The notes under the pieces: model-generated
Databases searched by the model: none
What the model was told of the DNA's origin: nothing
What the model saw: only the letters and a program-made list of their open reading frames with translations
In this document: positions 24,949-34,079 of the stretch, piece by piece
Layout: each line of letters begins with the position of its first letter
Numbering within the stretch: position 1 is the stretch's first letter
Translations under genes and position numbers: made by a program
Assembly: GCF_013149805.1 (NCBI RefSeq)
Contig: NZ_JABEZT010000003.1
Coordinates: forward strand, 372,001 to 436,000
Reading direction: 5' to 3'
Length of the DNA: 64,000 nt
Source of the DNA: Isoptericola chiayiensis
GTDB taxonomy: Bacteria; Actinomycetota; Actinomycetes; Actinomycetales; Cellulomonadaceae

Positions 24949-26609
24949 GCGCCGCCGTCGCCACGCCGTCGGGCACCCGCGCCGCACCCCGCGGAGGTTC
25001 CACGCTGACCGGGACGGGTGCGCTGGTCCGGTTCGTGCTCCGTCGCGACCGGGTGCGCCTCGCCGTGTGGGCGGGATCCATGGTGGCGTTCTACGCCTAC
25101 TTCACCTTCGCGCTGGACACCGTCTTCGCCGACGAGGCCGCCCAGCAGGGCCGCGCCGCCATCATGGAGACCCCCTCCGGCATCGTCATGGGCGGACCCG
25201 GCTACGGCCTCGACCACTACACGACCGGCGTGGCCATGGCGAACGAGGGCATCACCTGGGTCGTCCTCGCCCTGGCGATCTTCTCCGTCCTGCACATGGT
25301 CCGGCACACCCGGGCCGAGGAGGAGACCGGACGCTCCGAGCTCGTGCGGGCCGCCGTCGTCGGACGGCACGCACCCGCCGTCGCCGCCCTGACCACCCTC
25401 GTGGTCGCCCAGGCCGTCATTGCCGTCCTCTCGGCGTTCGCGATGGTCGCCGTCGGGGACCTCGCCGTCGTCGACTCGTTGGCCATGACGGTCGGGTCCG
25501 CGTTGAGCGCGGTGGTCTTCGGCGCCGTCGCGCTCGTCGCGTGCCAGGTCTTCGCCGCGGGCCGGGCCGCCGTCGGCGCCTCGCTCGCCGTGTTCGGGGC
25601 CGCGTTCGTCGTGCGCGCCGCCGGTGACATGCGCGAGACCGGCGGCTCAGCGCTGTCCTGGTTCTCGCCCATCGCCTGGGCCCAGCAGATGCGGGCCTTC
25701 GTCGACCTGCGCTGGTGGCCCGCGCTGCTCTCCGTCGTCGCCCTCGTCGTGCTCGTCGTCGTCGCCTCCGCCCTTGCCTCCCGGCGCGACTTCGGCGGCG
25801 GGCTCGTCGCCGGACGGCCCGGCCGGGCCGACGCGCGCGCGTCGCTGCGCTCGCCGTTCGCGCTCGCCTGGCTCCAGCAGCGCGGCGCCCTGCTGTGGAG
25901 CTGCCTCGGACTCGGGCTGCTGTGGTTCGCCTCCGGCACCCTCCTGCCCGAGGTCGGCTCGATGATCGGCGACCTCGTCGCCGAGAACCCCGCGATCGCG
26001 CAGGTCTTCGGCACCGACGGCACCGAGCTGTCCGTCGCGTTCGTCGCCTTGATGATCCTGTACGCGGCCCTGTGCTGCGCGGGCTACGCCGTCGTCATGG
26101 CCCAGCGGCCCAAGGCCGAGGAGACCTCCGGCCGCGCCGAGGTCGTGTTCTCCCACCCCGTGTCCCGGTACCGATGGCTCGGCGCGCAGGTCCTCGTCGC
26201 CGGGCTCGGCACCGCCGTGCTGCTCGCCGTCAGCGTCTACGCCACCTGGCTCGGTGCCGTGGCCGTCGGGTGGGACGACCAGACCTTCGGCGACTACACG
26301 ACCGTCGTGTGGACGTACCTGCCGGCGCTCGCGGTGTTCCTCGGGCTGGTCGTGGCGCTCTACGGCTGGGTGCCGCGCCTGACCGGGCTCGCCTGGGCGC
26401 TGCTGGCCTACACGTTCGTCATCGGGATGTTCGGCGGTCTCTTCGACCTGCCCGACTGGGCGTTCCGGCTCTCCCCGTTCGACTGGGTGCCGGCCGCGTT
26501 CAGCGGGGAGTTCTCCGCCGGGGACGTCGCCGTCCTCTGGGGTGCCGCCGTCGTGCTCGGCGTGCTGGGGTTCGTCGGGTTCCGGCGTCGCGACCTGGTC
26601 ACGGGCTGA
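24945..26609 (+). CDS. ABC transporter permease (polyketide-antibiotic exporter type)
   Basis: A 554-residue membrane protein with about 12 helices in two related halves, each beginning with an LxWLQQRG or VRFVLRRDR type segment. It forms the channel for the preceding ATPase. The single long permease is typical of the antibiotic exporters paired with DrrA-like ATPases. The start overlaps the ATPase stop (ATGA). Its last 11 bases overlap the convergent SDR gene. Confidence 0.9.
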   Translation: MSAAVATPSGTRAAPRGGSTLTGTGALVRFVLRRDRVRLAVWAGSMVAFYAYFTFALDTVFADEAAQQGRAAIMETPSGIVMGGPGYGLDHYTTGVAMANEGITWVVLALAIFSVLHMVRHTRAEEETGRSELVRAAVVGRHAPAVAALTTLVVAQAVIAVLSAFAMVAVGDLAVVDSLAMTVGSALSAVVFGAVALVACQVFAAGRAAVGASLAVFGAAFVVRAAGDMRETGGSALSWFSPIAWAQQMRAFVDLRWWPALLSVVALVVLVVVASALASRRDFGGGLVAGRPGRADARASLRSPFALAWLQQRGALLWSCLGLGLLWFASGTLLPEVGSMIGDLVAENPAIAQVFGTDGTELSVAFVALMILYAALCCAGYAVVMAQRPKAEETSGRAEVVFSHPVSRYRWLGAQVLVAGLGTAVLLAVSVYATWLGAVAVGWDDQTFGDYTTVVWTYLPALAVFLGLVVALYGWVPRLTGLAWALLAYTFVIGMFGGLFDLPDWAFRLSPFDWVPAAFSGEFSAGDVAVLWGAAVVLGVLGFVGFRRRDLVTG

Positions 26610-27417
26610 CGGACACGGCGCCGCGTGGGCGCCCGGACGTCAACCGGGCGCTCACGGCGAGCACGATCCGGCGGGGCAGCATCCCGGCCAGGGCCGCGGC
26701 GGCGGCGTTGGCGCGCCCGGAGACGACGGTCGCCGGCGGACGACGCCGGTCGAGTGCTCGGAACAGCGTGTCGGCGACCTGGTCCGGCGTCTCGAACCGT
26801 CCGACGGCGGCGTCCTCGGTGCCCACGACGTCGAAGAACTCGGTGCGGGTGGGTCCGGGGCACAGCGTGATGGCGTGCACGCCGCTGCCGCGCAGCTCGA
26901 CCGACAGGGCCTCGGTGAGGCTGAGCACGTAGGCCTTGGTGGCGCCGTAGACGGCCATGCGGGGCACCGGCTGGAACGCCGCCGTGGAGGCGACGTTCAC
27001 GACGGCGCCGCTGCCGTGGGCGAGCAGGTCGGGGAGCAGGACGCGGGTCAGCGTGGTCAGTGCGCGGACGTTGAGGTCGATCTCGGTGCCGAGGCGGTCC
27101 GGGTCCTCGGTGACGAGGTCGCCGTACGTGCCGAAGCCGGCGTTGTTGACCAGCGTGCCGACAGGGCTGCCGGTGGCGCGTGCGGCCTCGACGACGGCGG
27201 TGACGCCGTCGGGCGTGGCGAGGTCGGCGGCGACCACGGTGGTGCGGACCCCGTGATCGTCGCGCAGCCGCTGGGCGAGCTCGGTGAGGCGGTCCTCGCG
27301 ACGGGCGACGAGGAGCAGGTCGGCGCCGCGGGCGGCGAGCCGTGCGGCGACGACAACGCCGATGCCGGAGCTCGCCCCGGTCACGACGGCGGTGGATCCT
27401 CGGAACGTGATGGTCAT
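26599..27417 (-). CDS. Short-chain dehydrogenase/reductase
   Basis: A 272-residue SDR enzyme. Cofactor motif TGASSGIG (14-21), NNAG near residue 90, catalytic Ser in NVASTAAF and the YGATK (Tyr-x3-Lys) pair near 157-161; the Arg/Arg after strand 2 (VARRED) favours NADP. C-terminal CPGPTRTEFF is conserved in the DltE/YqjQ-like group. It is divergent from a TetR gene with a strong palindrome between, which makes it the likely regulated target. Substrate unknown. Confidence 0.9.
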   Translation of the reverse strand: MTITFRGSTAVVTGASSGIGVVVAARLAARGADLLLVARREDRLTELAQRLRDDHGVRTTVVAADLATPDGVTAVVEAARATGSPVGTLVNNAGFGTYGDLVTEDPDRLGTEIDLNVRALTTLTRVLLPDLLAHGSGAVVNVASTAAFQPVPRMAVYGATKAYVLSLTEALSVELRGSGVHAITLCPGPTRTEFFDVVGTEDAAVGRFETPDQVADTLFRALDRRRPPATVVSGRANAAAAALAGMLPRRIVLAVSARLTSGRPRGAVSVSP

Positions 27418-27446
27418 GGTGTGCCTCTTCCGTCTCGGGACTCCAA

Positions 27447-27482
27447 TGTAGGCATCGACAACTTAGGTAGTCAATGCCTACA
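27447..27482. promoter_or_regulatory. Operator between SDR and TetR genes
   Basis: TGTAGGCATCGAC (27447-27459) and GTCAATGCCTACA (27470-27482) are inverted copies with one mismatch, ten bases apart. The site lies in the shared promoter region and ends eight bases before the -10 (TACGCT, 27490-27495) of the TetR gene. Confidence 0.68.
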
Positions 27483-27501
27483 TCGACGCTACGCTGGTCC
27501 G

Positions 27502-28098
27502 ATGGGCTACCACCACGGCAACCTGCGCGACGCGCTGCTCGACCGCGCCGAGCAGGTGCTGGCCACGGACGGCGTCGACGGGCTGTCCCTGCGTGCGCTC
27601 GCCCGCGACCTCGGCGTCAGCCACGGCGCCCCCGCCCGGCACTTCCGCGACAAGCAGGCGCTTCTCGACGCCCTCGCGCTCGCCGGGTTCCGGCGGCTCG
27701 AGGAGGCGCTCGCGGCGTGCCCGGGCAACTGGTCGGACCGGCTCCGCGGCATCGCGCGGACCTACCTCGACTTCGCCGCCGCGAACCCCGCCCTCCTGGC
27801 CGTGATGTACGACGTCAAGCACCACCCCGAGGCGTCGGACGCCCTGCGGGCCGAGGCCGAGCGCGGTCTCGGCCAGGTCGTCGATGCGGTCCGCGACGGC
27901 CAGCGCGCCGGCGGGGTGGTCGACGGCGACCCCGGCGAGCTCGCGACCGCGCTCTTCGCCGCCGTCCACGGCGTGGTGCAGCTCGCCCTCGGCAATCTGC
28001 TCGAACCCGACGAGACGGACCGCGCGCTCGTGACAGTGCTCACGATCAGCCTGCGGGGGCTGTCCCCGAGCCCGGGACCCGCGCGCCCGGCGGGCTAG
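27502..28098 (+). CDS. TetR family regulator divergent from SDR
   Basis: A 198-residue repressor. It opens with YHHGNLRDALL, a typical start of one TetR branch, followed by the HTH (SLRALARDLGVSHGAPARHFRDKQALL) and a TetR_C_33-like ligand domain with FAAANPALLAVMYD. The ATG is six bases after TACGCT, the leaderless arrangement. The operator at 27447-27482 would serve both this gene and the SDR gene. Its stop codon supplies the -10 (TAGCGT) of the next gene. Confidence 0.92.
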   Translation: MGYHHGNLRDALLDRAEQVLATDGVDGLSLRALARDLGVSHGAPARHFRDKQALLDALALAGFRRLEEALAACPGNWSDRLRGIARTYLDFAAANPALLAVMYDVKHHPEASDALRAEAERGLGQVVDAVRDGQRAGGVVDGDPGELATALFAAVHGVVQLALGNLLEPDETDRALVTVLTISLRGLSPSPGPARPAG

Positions 28099-28107
28099 CG
28101 TGGAGCG

Positions 28108-29508
28108 GTGACGACCTCCCCCGAGCTCCCCGCCGAGCCGCTCGCGCACGGCCTGCGCACCCGGCACCTGACGATGATGGGCCTCGGGTCCGCCATCGGC
28201 GCGGGCCTGTTCCTGGGATCCGGCGTCGGCATCGCGACCGCCGGCCCCGCCGTGCTCGTCAGCTACGCCATCGCCGGGGCGCTGGTGGTGCTCGTCATGC
28301 GCATGCTCGCCGAGATGGCCGCGGCCCTGCCCGCCAGCGGGTCGTTCTCCGTGTACGCCGAGACCGCGCTCGGACGCTGGGCGGGCTTCCTGCTCGGCTG
28401 GGTGTACTGGTTCATGCTGATCATGGTGCTCGGCGTGGAGGTCACCGGGGTCGCCGAGATCGTCCACGGCTGGTGGCCGGCCGTGCCCCAGTGGGCGGCG
28501 GCCGCCGTCGTGGTCGCCGTGTTCGGCGCGGTCAACCTGGTCGGCGTGCGGCACTTCGGCGAGGCCGAGTTCTGGTTCGCCCTGATCAAGGTCGCTGCCA
28601 TCGTCGGGTTCCTGGTGGTGGGCGTGCTCATCGTGGTCGAGGTGATCCCGGTGAGCGGGTCCGTGCTCGGCGACTGGGCCGCGCACGGCGGGTTCGCCCC
28701 CGCCGGCTGGGCGGGGATCGCCGCCGGGCTGCTCACCGTCGTCTTCGCGTTCGGCGGCATCGAGATCGTGACGATCGCCGCGGCCGAGGCGCGCGACCCG
28801 GCCACCGCCGTCGTCAGCGCCACCCGCACCATCCTGTGGCGCATCCTCGCGTTCTACATCGGTTCGGTCGCGATCATGGTGGCGCTCATCCCGTGGGACG
28901 ACGCCGGCTCCCTGACCTCGCCGTTCGTCACGGTCCTGGAGATGGCCGGCTTCGACGGCGCCGCCCGGCTCATGGAGGTCGTCGTCGTCATCGCGCTGCT
29001 CAGCGCCTTCAACGCCAACATCTACGGCACCTCGCGGATGCTCTTCTCGCTCGCCGAACGCCGCGACGCCCCGGCCGCCGCGGCCCAGGTCTCGGGTCGC
29101 GACGTGCCCTGGGTCGCCGTCTGCGTCTCGGTCGCGTTCGGCGTCGTGGCGGTGCTGCTGAACTGGCTGCTGCCGGAGACGCTCCTCGCCGTCCTGCTCA
29201 ACGCCGTCGGCTCCGCGCTGCTCGTGGTCTGGGTGCTGGTCGCCGTCTCCCAGCTCGTGCTGCGCCCCCGCCTGGAGGCGGCCGCCCGCGAGCGCGGCGA
29301 ACCCATGGCGCTGCGCGCGTGGGGATACCCCTGGTTGACGTGGGCCACCCTGGTCGCCCTGGCGGCGCTGGTGGTGCTCATGCTGTCCGACGACGCCGCC
29401 CGCGCCCAGCTCACCGCCACGGCCGGGCTGGTGCTGTTCGTCCTGGCGGTCTACGCGGTGCGGACGCGGGTGCTCCGGCGTCGCGCCACGGCGCCCGCAC
29501 CCGGGTGA
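28108..29508 (+). CDS. Amino-acid permease, AAT/APC family
   Basis: A 466-residue transporter with 12 predicted helices. The AAT signature is seen in MMGLGSAIGAGLFLGSGVGIATAGPAV (split here only by the usual glycine-rich unwound helix), then YAETALGRWAGFLLGWVYW and FGGIEIVTIAAAEA. Such proteins are proton symporters for aromatic amino acids, GABA, proline or similar. The GTG start lies six bases downstream of TAGCGT, whose first three bases are the stop of the TetR gene, so it has its own leaderless promoter and is not simply read through. Confidence 0.9.
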   Translation: MTTSPELPAEPLAHGLRTRHLTMMGLGSAIGAGLFLGSGVGIATAGPAVLVSYAIAGALVVLVMRMLAEMAAALPASGSFSVYAETALGRWAGFLLGWVYWFMLIMVLGVEVTGVAEIVHGWWPAVPQWAAAAVVVAVFGAVNLVGVRHFGEAEFWFALIKVAAIVGFLVVGVLIVVEVIPVSGSVLGDWAAHGGFAPAGWAGIAAGLLTVVFAFGGIEIVTIAAAEARDPATAVVSATRTILWRILAFYIGSVAIMVALIPWDDAGSLTSPFVTVLEMAGFDGAARLMEVVVVIALLSAFNANIYGTSRMLFSLAERRDAPAAAAQVSGRDVPWVAVCVSVAFGVVAVLLNWLLPETLLAVLLNAVGSALLVVWVLVAVSQLVLRPRLEAAARERGEPMALRAWGYPWLTWATLVALAALVVLMLSDDAARAQLTATAGLVLFVLAVYAVRTRVLRRRATAPAPG

Positions 29509-29567
29509 CGGCCCGGTGACGGTGGTGACGCCGGGGCCCGGAGGCCCGCTGTGGAACCATGAGCGTC

Positions 29568-30236
29568 ATGGGTGAGGTCCTCGCGGTGTGCCGTGTCCAC
29601 CAGCTGCTGCCCGACGCCGGCACGGTCGGCGTCACGGCGATCGACAAGCGTCCCGTGGCCGGGCGGGTCCGCGCCGGCCGCTACGGCCTGTACGCCGACG
29701 TGCAGGCCGACCGGGCGAACCACGGCGGCGAGGACCAGGCGGTGTACGCCTACGCCGCCGAGGACGCCGCGTTCTTCGAGCCGGAGCTGGACCGGGAGGT
29801 CACGCCGGGGTTGTTCGGGGAGAACCTGCGGACCGGCGGTCTGGACGTGTCGGGCGCGCTGGTCGGGGAGCGGTGGCGGATCGGCTCGGCCGTGCTCGAG
29901 GTGACGCAGCCCCGCACGCCGTGCGCGACGTTCGCGCGGCGGCTGGGCTCGCCGCCGCGCTGGGTGCGCCGGTTCACCGAGGCGGGTCGGACGGGCGCCT
30001 ACCTGCGGGTGGTCGAGCCGGGTGACCTCGGGGCGGGGGACGCCGTCGAGGTGGTGTCCTCACCGGGGCACGGGGTGAGCGTGGCGGGCTGGTTCGCGGC
30101 GTGGAACGCCGGACCGTCCGGGTTCGCCGAGGCGGCGCGGATGGCCGCGGCGCTGCGGGCGGCGGCCGACGACGGCGAGCTCCGGCTGAGCCCGGACATG
30201 GAGTCGCGCACGGCGAAGGCCGTCGCGCGGGCATGA
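29568..30236 (+). CDS. MOSC domain protein
   Basis: A 222-residue protein of the YiiM-like MOSC group. Conserved parts are VQADRANHGGEDQAVYAYA, PGLFGENL and the cysteine-bearing QPRTPCATFARRLG that in molybdenum cofactor sulfurase-type proteins carries a sulfane sulfur or metal. YiiM relatives reduce N-hydroxylated compounds; whether this one does is unknown. The ATG at 29568 is seven bases after AACCAT; an ATG three codons earlier (29559) is also possible. It is followed closely by idi, with its own promoter. Confidence 0.85.
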   Translation: MGEVLAVCRVHQLLPDAGTVGVTAIDKRPVAGRVRAGRYGLYADVQADRANHGGEDQAVYAYAAEDAAFFEPELDREVTPGLFGENLRTGGLDVSGALVGERWRIGSAVLEVTQPRTPCATFARRLGSPPRWVRRFTEAGRTGAYLRVVEPGDLGAGDAVEVVSSPGHGVSVAGWFAAWNAGPSGFAEAARMAAALRAAADDGELRLSPDMESRTAKAVARA

Positions 30237-30248
30237 CACGATGGCTCG

Positions 30249-30851
30249 ATGAGCCTCCACGCCCCCGTCGTCGCCGACCACGTCGTGACCTGTGACGAGG
30301 CAGGCAACCGCCTCGGCACCGTGCCGCGCGCCGAGGTGCACACGACCGACACCCCGCTGCACCTGGCCTTCTCCTGCTACCTCCTGGACGCCGCGGACAA
30401 CCTGCTGATCACCCGGCGCGCGCTGGTCAAGCGGACCTGGCCGGGAGTGTGGACCAACTCGTTCTGCGGCCACCTGCGCTGGACCGAGTCCCCGGAGGAC
30501 TCCCTGGTGCGGCACGCCGAGCACGAGCTCGGCGCCGAAGTGTCGGACGTCCAGGTGGTGCTGCCGGAGTTCCGCTACCGCGCCGTCGACGCCTCCGGGG
30601 TCGTGGAGAACGAGATCTGCCCGGTGTACGTGGCCCGCGTCGTCGGCGACGTGGCGCCCAACCCGGCCGAGGTCGCCGAGCACGTCTGGGCGCCGGCGAC
30701 GGCGGTCCGGGCCGCGGTGGAGGCGACCGGGTGGGCGTTCAGCCCGTGGATGGTCCGCCAGCTCCGCGACGTCGTCGGGGTGCCGGCCGCGGAGCGGACC
30801 GCCGGCGGGCAGGTGCTCGCGGGGGCGCTGGGGCTCGACGCGCAGCGCTGA
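30249..30851 (+). CDS. idi: Isopentenyl-diphosphate delta-isomerase, type I
   Basis: A 200-residue Nudix-fold enzyme that interconverts isopentenyl and dimethylallyl diphosphate. Catalytic Cys73 is in TNSFCGH and catalytic Glu in ENEICPV (about residue 120-122); metal ligands are expected in the HLAFS, HLRW and Nudix EHEL parts. Length is normal for the family. The ATG follows CACGAT by six bases with no ribosome site. It is isolated from other isoprenoid genes in this window. Confidence 0.94.
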   Translation: MSLHAPVVADHVVTCDEAGNRLGTVPRAEVHTTDTPLHLAFSCYLLDAADNLLITRRALVKRTWPGVWTNSFCGHLRWTESPEDSLVRHAEHELGAEVSDVQVVLPEFRYRAVDASGVVENEICPVYVARVVGDVAPNPAEVAEHVWAPATAVRAAVEATGWAFSPWMVRQLRDVVGVPAAERTAGGQVLAGALGLDAQR

Positions 30852-30936
30852 GACCTGCCCCGACGGGGCCGTGCGCGCGGTGCACACATTCGTCCACAGA
30901 GTGACGGCACCTCTTGCGCGGGGCGGCGCTCCTCAC

Positions 30937-30957
30937 TAGGGTCGAACACATGTTCGA
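30937..30957 (+). promoter_or_regulatory. LexA (SOS) box over leaderless promoter and start codon
   Basis: TCGAAC-ACAT-GTTCGA (30942-30957) is a perfect match to the actinobacterial LexA box TCGAAC-N4-GTTCGA. It overlaps a -10 (TAGGGT, 30937-30942) by one base and contains the ATG at 30950. LexA bound here would cover the -10, the transcription start and the start codon. Confidence 0.85.
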
Positions 30958-32686
30958 GAACGACGCTTCCCTCCCGGGGCACGACGCCGCCGGGCCTCGT
31001 CGTGCTCGGACCTCGGGGGCCGGTGCAGCCAGTGCCCCGGCTGCACCGGCCCCGACCACGAACGGTGACGCCGGACTCCTGGAACGCGCTCTGGTCGCCC
31101 TCGTGGCCGGCTCCGTCGCGGGCTGTGCCGAGATCGTCGGCGCCGGTCGTGCGGCCGTCGACCGCGGGGCCCGGCATCGCACGGTTCGCTCCGGTTCCCT
31201 GGACATGTCGTGGCCCGGGCAGGGTTCACGACCACGCATCCCGGGGACCCTGCGGGCCGGCCCGGGAGCTGCGGGACGTGACGGTGCGGGGGCCGTGGCG
31301 CTCAGCCGGCCGGGCGACCTCGGTCCCGTGCTCGAGGACGCACCCGGTCCCGAGGTCGCCGCCGGGCTCGCCGATCTCGACCCGGCGGACCTCGACGACC
31401 TCGCCCTGGTCGAGTGCCTGGCGGCGTGGGAGCGGCTGGCGGCGTGGGCGCAGGCAGGCTCGGCGCGGATGCTCGCCGAGCTCCTGGACCGGGCGCGGGG
31501 GTCGGCCCGGCACGAGTTCGTCGTCGACGAGGTGGCCGCCCGCCTCGGACTGAGCCGACCGGCCGCCGCCCGGCACGTCACGGTGGCGCACGGCGCGCGG
31601 CAGCTCCCGGAGGTCGCCGACGCGATGGCGTCCGGCGAGGTCGATCGGCGCAAGGCCGAGGCGCTCGTGGCGACGGGGAGGCTCCCGGACGAGGTGCGGC
31701 GGGACGTCGTGGCGCGGCTGCGGCCCGACCTCGAGCAGCTGACGGTGCGCCAGATCCGCGACCGGCTGCGCCGCGCCGAGATCGCCGAGGATCCGGACGG
31801 TGCGGAGGATCGCCGGCGTCGCGCTCGCCGGGAACGTTCGGTGACGCTGGAACCGGTCGACGACGCGATGGCCTATCTGACCGCGTACCTCCCCGCCGAC
31901 GACGCGGCCCGTGCCTTCGCCGCCGTCGAGGGGCCCGCACTGGCGCAGCGCAGGGCTCCCGGCGAGGAGCGGCGCCTCGACGAGTGCCGCGCCGACACCC
32001 TCGTCGCCCTGCTGACCGGACGGATGGCCGCGACGGGCGAGGTGTCAGCCGGTCGCGAGGCGGCGGCCCGGCCGTCCGATCCCGGGCACGGCCCCGTGCC
32101 CGTGCCCGTGCCCGTGCAGGTCACGGTCGCCGCGTCGACGCTGCTCGGGACGGACGACCTCCCGGCGATCCTCGCGGGCTACGGTCCGATCCCCGCGGAG
32201 ATGGGGCGCTGCCTCGCCACCGACCCGGAGGCCACCTGGCAGCGGCTGCTCACCGACCCGCAGACCGGGGTGCTGACGGACCGGTCCTCGCGCGCCTACC
32301 GCCCGTCCGCGCGGTTGCGCGCCGCCGTCACCGCCCGTGACGCCACCTGCACCTTCCCCGGGTGCCAGGTGCCCGCCCGCCGCGGCGACCTGGACCACGT
32401 CGACCCCTTCGACCCGGCCGCCGACCGGCCGCAGACGCACGGCGACAACCTCCACGCTCTCTGCCGCACCCATCACCGCGCCAAGACCATCGGCGGATGG
32501 GGCGTCGAACGGGACCCCGTCTCCGGGGTGACGGTGTGGTCCGCGCCGAGCGGTGGCCGGTACGTCCGCACACCGCACCCGGCGCACCCAGCGCACCCGG
32601 CGCACCCCGCGCACCCGACGTGTCCGGCGCCCGGCCGTCCACCGGATGCCACGCCATCCCGGGACACGGGCCCGCCACCGTTCTGA
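30950..32686 (+). CDS. DUF222 / HNH endonuclease (13E12-type), SOS-controlled
   Basis: A 578-residue protein. A disordered Ala/Pro-rich start is followed by the helical DUF222 domain (about residues 100-330, e.g. ADLDDLALVECLAAWERLAAWAQAG) and an HNH domain near residues 460-515 (TCTFPGCQVPARRGDLDHVDPF, then NLHALCRTHHRAK; longest motif here split by its two cysteines). A short HPA repeat ends the chain. The ATG at 30950 lies seven bases after TAGGGT and within a LexA box; a start 12 codons earlier would place the promoter inside the gene. Mycobacterial 13E12 relatives are also LexA-controlled. DNA target unknown. Confidence 0.9.
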   Translation: MFENDASLPGHDAAGPRRARTSGAGAASAPAAPAPTTNGDAGLLERALVALVAGSVAGCAEIVGAGRAAVDRGARHRTVRSGSLDMSWPGQGSRPRIPGTLRAGPGAAGRDGAGAVALSRPGDLGPVLEDAPGPEVAAGLADLDPADLDDLALVECLAAWERLAAWAQAGSARMLAELLDRARGSARHEFVVDEVAARLGLSRPAAARHVTVAHGARQLPEVADAMASGEVDRRKAEALVATGRLPDEVRRDVVARLRPDLEQLTVRQIRDRLRRAEIAEDPDGAEDRRRRARRERSVTLEPVDDAMAYLTAYLPADDAARAFAAVEGPALAQRRAPGEERRLDECRADTLVALLTGRMAATGEVSAGREAAARPSDPGHGPVPVPVPVQVTVAASTLLGTDDLPAILAGYGPIPAEMGRCLATDPEATWQRLLTDPQTGVLTDRSSRAYRPSARLRAAVTARDATCTFPGCQVPARRGDLDHVDPFDPAADRPQTHGDNLHALCRTHHRAKTIGGWGVERDPVSGVTVWSAPSGGRYVRTPHPAHPAHPAHPAHPTCPAPGRPPDATPSRDTGPPPF

Positions 32687-32704
32687 CCTGTGGCCGGCGG
32701 CTGC

Positions 32705-33247
32705 CTAGGGTCGTCGGCGCGCTCCACGCCGCGGCGGTTCGCCCGGCGGCCACTCGCCGTCGTCGGACCCGTCGTCGGCGCGGAACAACAGCTCCTGCAG
32801 CTCGCGGTGCACGGCCTCGACGTCGGGGACGTCCGGCAGCCGCATGCCCGCTTTCTCGGTGGCGTCCGAGACGATCAGGGTGCCGCACCCGAAGAACCGG
32901 TCGACGAGGCCGATCTCGATGCCGACGTCGTTGATCCGGTAGAGGGGGATGTCGCGGCCGACACGAGTCGTGATGCCCGTCCGCATGGCGATGCGCTGGT
33001 TGGTGACGGTGAACGACGTCGTGCGCCACCGCAGCCACGGGACCAGGACCCACACCACGGCGACCAGCGCGAGGACTCCCCAGCCGACCCACCGGCCGGC
33101 GCCGGCCGGGACGAGGACGGCGACCGCGACCGCCGCGACCAGGACGCCGACCAGCACGACCGTCGGCCAGACGAGGGCCTTGGGGTGCTCGCGCAGCTCG
33201 AGGACGACGTGCTCGTCACCCGTCAGGTTCCGCTCGTGGAGGGCCAT
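32705..33247 (-). CDS. PH-domain (bPH2) membrane protein
   Basis: A 180-residue protein with two transmembrane helices (about residues 27-66) followed by a bacterial PH domain (TTSFTVTNQRIAMRTGI, VGRDIPLYRINDV, GTLIVSDATEK) and a Pro/Arg-rich tail. Such proteins are small membrane scaffolds of unknown role. The ATG at 33247 is chosen because AAGGAT lies seven bases upstream; a start three codons earlier (33256) would lack this. It converges with the DUF222 gene. Confidence 0.85.
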   Translation of the reverse strand: MALHERNLTGDEHVVLELREHPKALVWPTVVLVGVLVAAVAVAVLVPAGAGRWVGWGVLALVAVVWVLVPWLRWRTTSFTVTNQRIAMRTGITTRVGRDIPLYRINDVGIEIGLVDRFFGCGTLIVSDATEKAGMRLPDVPDVEAVHRELQELLFRADDGSDDGEWPPGEPPRRGARRRP

Positions 33248-33290
33248 GGGTCCCATCCTTGCACCGACGCGCGCACCCGCGGCACCGGCG

Positions 33291-33980
33291 CTACCCGGCG
33301 TCGACGAGGTTCCAGGCCTCGATGGTCGGCAGGTGGTGCGAGCGCCCGAGCGCGCAGACGGCGGCGCACCCCAGCTCGAGGTGAGCGCCGAACGTCGCGT
33401 CGACCTCGAGCCAGGCCGTCGCGAGGACGCGCAGCAGATGACCGTGGGCGACGGCCAGCACGGTGCCGCCGTCGGCCAGGACGGGGCGCACCCGCTGGAG
33501 CACCCGTTCGGCCCGGGCGCGCACCTGGGCGAGGCTCTCGCCGGACGACGGCGGCGCGGAAAGCCCGGGGGCGGCGAGCCCGGGGACGGAGAGCCCGGGG
33601 GCGGCGAGCCCGGGGACGGAGAGCCCGGGGACGGCGACCCCGTCGCGGAAGATCTCGTACGGCCGCCCGAGCACCGCGCCGACCTCGGCGGAGGTGCGCC
33701 CCTCGACGGGGCCGTAGTCCCACTCGGCCAGGTCGGCGTCGACGACGGCGTCGGGATACCCGGCGAGCTCCGCCGTCCGGCGGGCGCGCTGCAGCGGCGA
33801 GCACAGCACGAGCGCCGGATCGAGGCCGTGGAGCCGGTCGCCCGCCCGGCGGGCCTCCGCCTCGCCTGCCGGGGTCAGGGGGACGTCGGTGCGGCCCGTG
33901 TGGCGCCCCTCGGACGCCCAGGCGGTGTCGCCGTGGCGCAGCAGCACGAGTCGGGGCGAGTCCGAGACCGGCAGCTCCAT
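33291..33980 (-). CDS. Histidine phosphatase (phosphoglycerate-mutase-like) with repeat insert
   Basis: A 229-residue phosphatase of the histidine acid/branch-1 superfamily. RHGDTAW at the start carries the phospho-histidine, with SPLQRARRTAEL, WDYGPVEGRT and AHGHLLRVLA completing the catalytic pocket. Between the middle motifs is an insert of PGLS/PGLA units coded by a 30-base tandem repeat (33561-33620 and part of a third). The ATG is six bases after GACGAT. Substrate unknown; relatives act on small phosphate esters. Confidence 0.88.
   Translation of the reverse strand: MELPVSDSPRLVLLRHGDTAWASEGRHTGRTDVPLTPAGEAEARRAGDRLHGLDPALVLCSPLQRARRTAELAGYPDAVVDADLAEWDYGPVEGRTSAEVGAVLGRPYEIFRDGVAVPGLSVPGLAAPGLSVPGLAAPGLSAPPSSGESLAQVRARAERVLQRVRPVLADGGTVLAVAHGHLLRVLATAWLEVDATFGAHLELGCAAVCALGRSHHLPTIEAWNLVDAG
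33561..33630. repeat. 30-bp tandem repeat inside phosphatase gene
   Basis: Two nearly identical 30-base units (33561-33590, 33591-33620) and ten bases of a third, each coding ten residues rich in Pro, Gly and Leu. The length is a multiple of three, so changes in copy number keep the frame. Confidence 0.85.
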
Positions 33981-34079
33981 GGCTCGATCGTCCCGCAGTC
34001 CGGCGGCCCCTGCCATGTCATGGCGTTTTATGGCAGTCTTCACGTGTTCATCACGATTCGCCCCTACTCGGAGGACACC

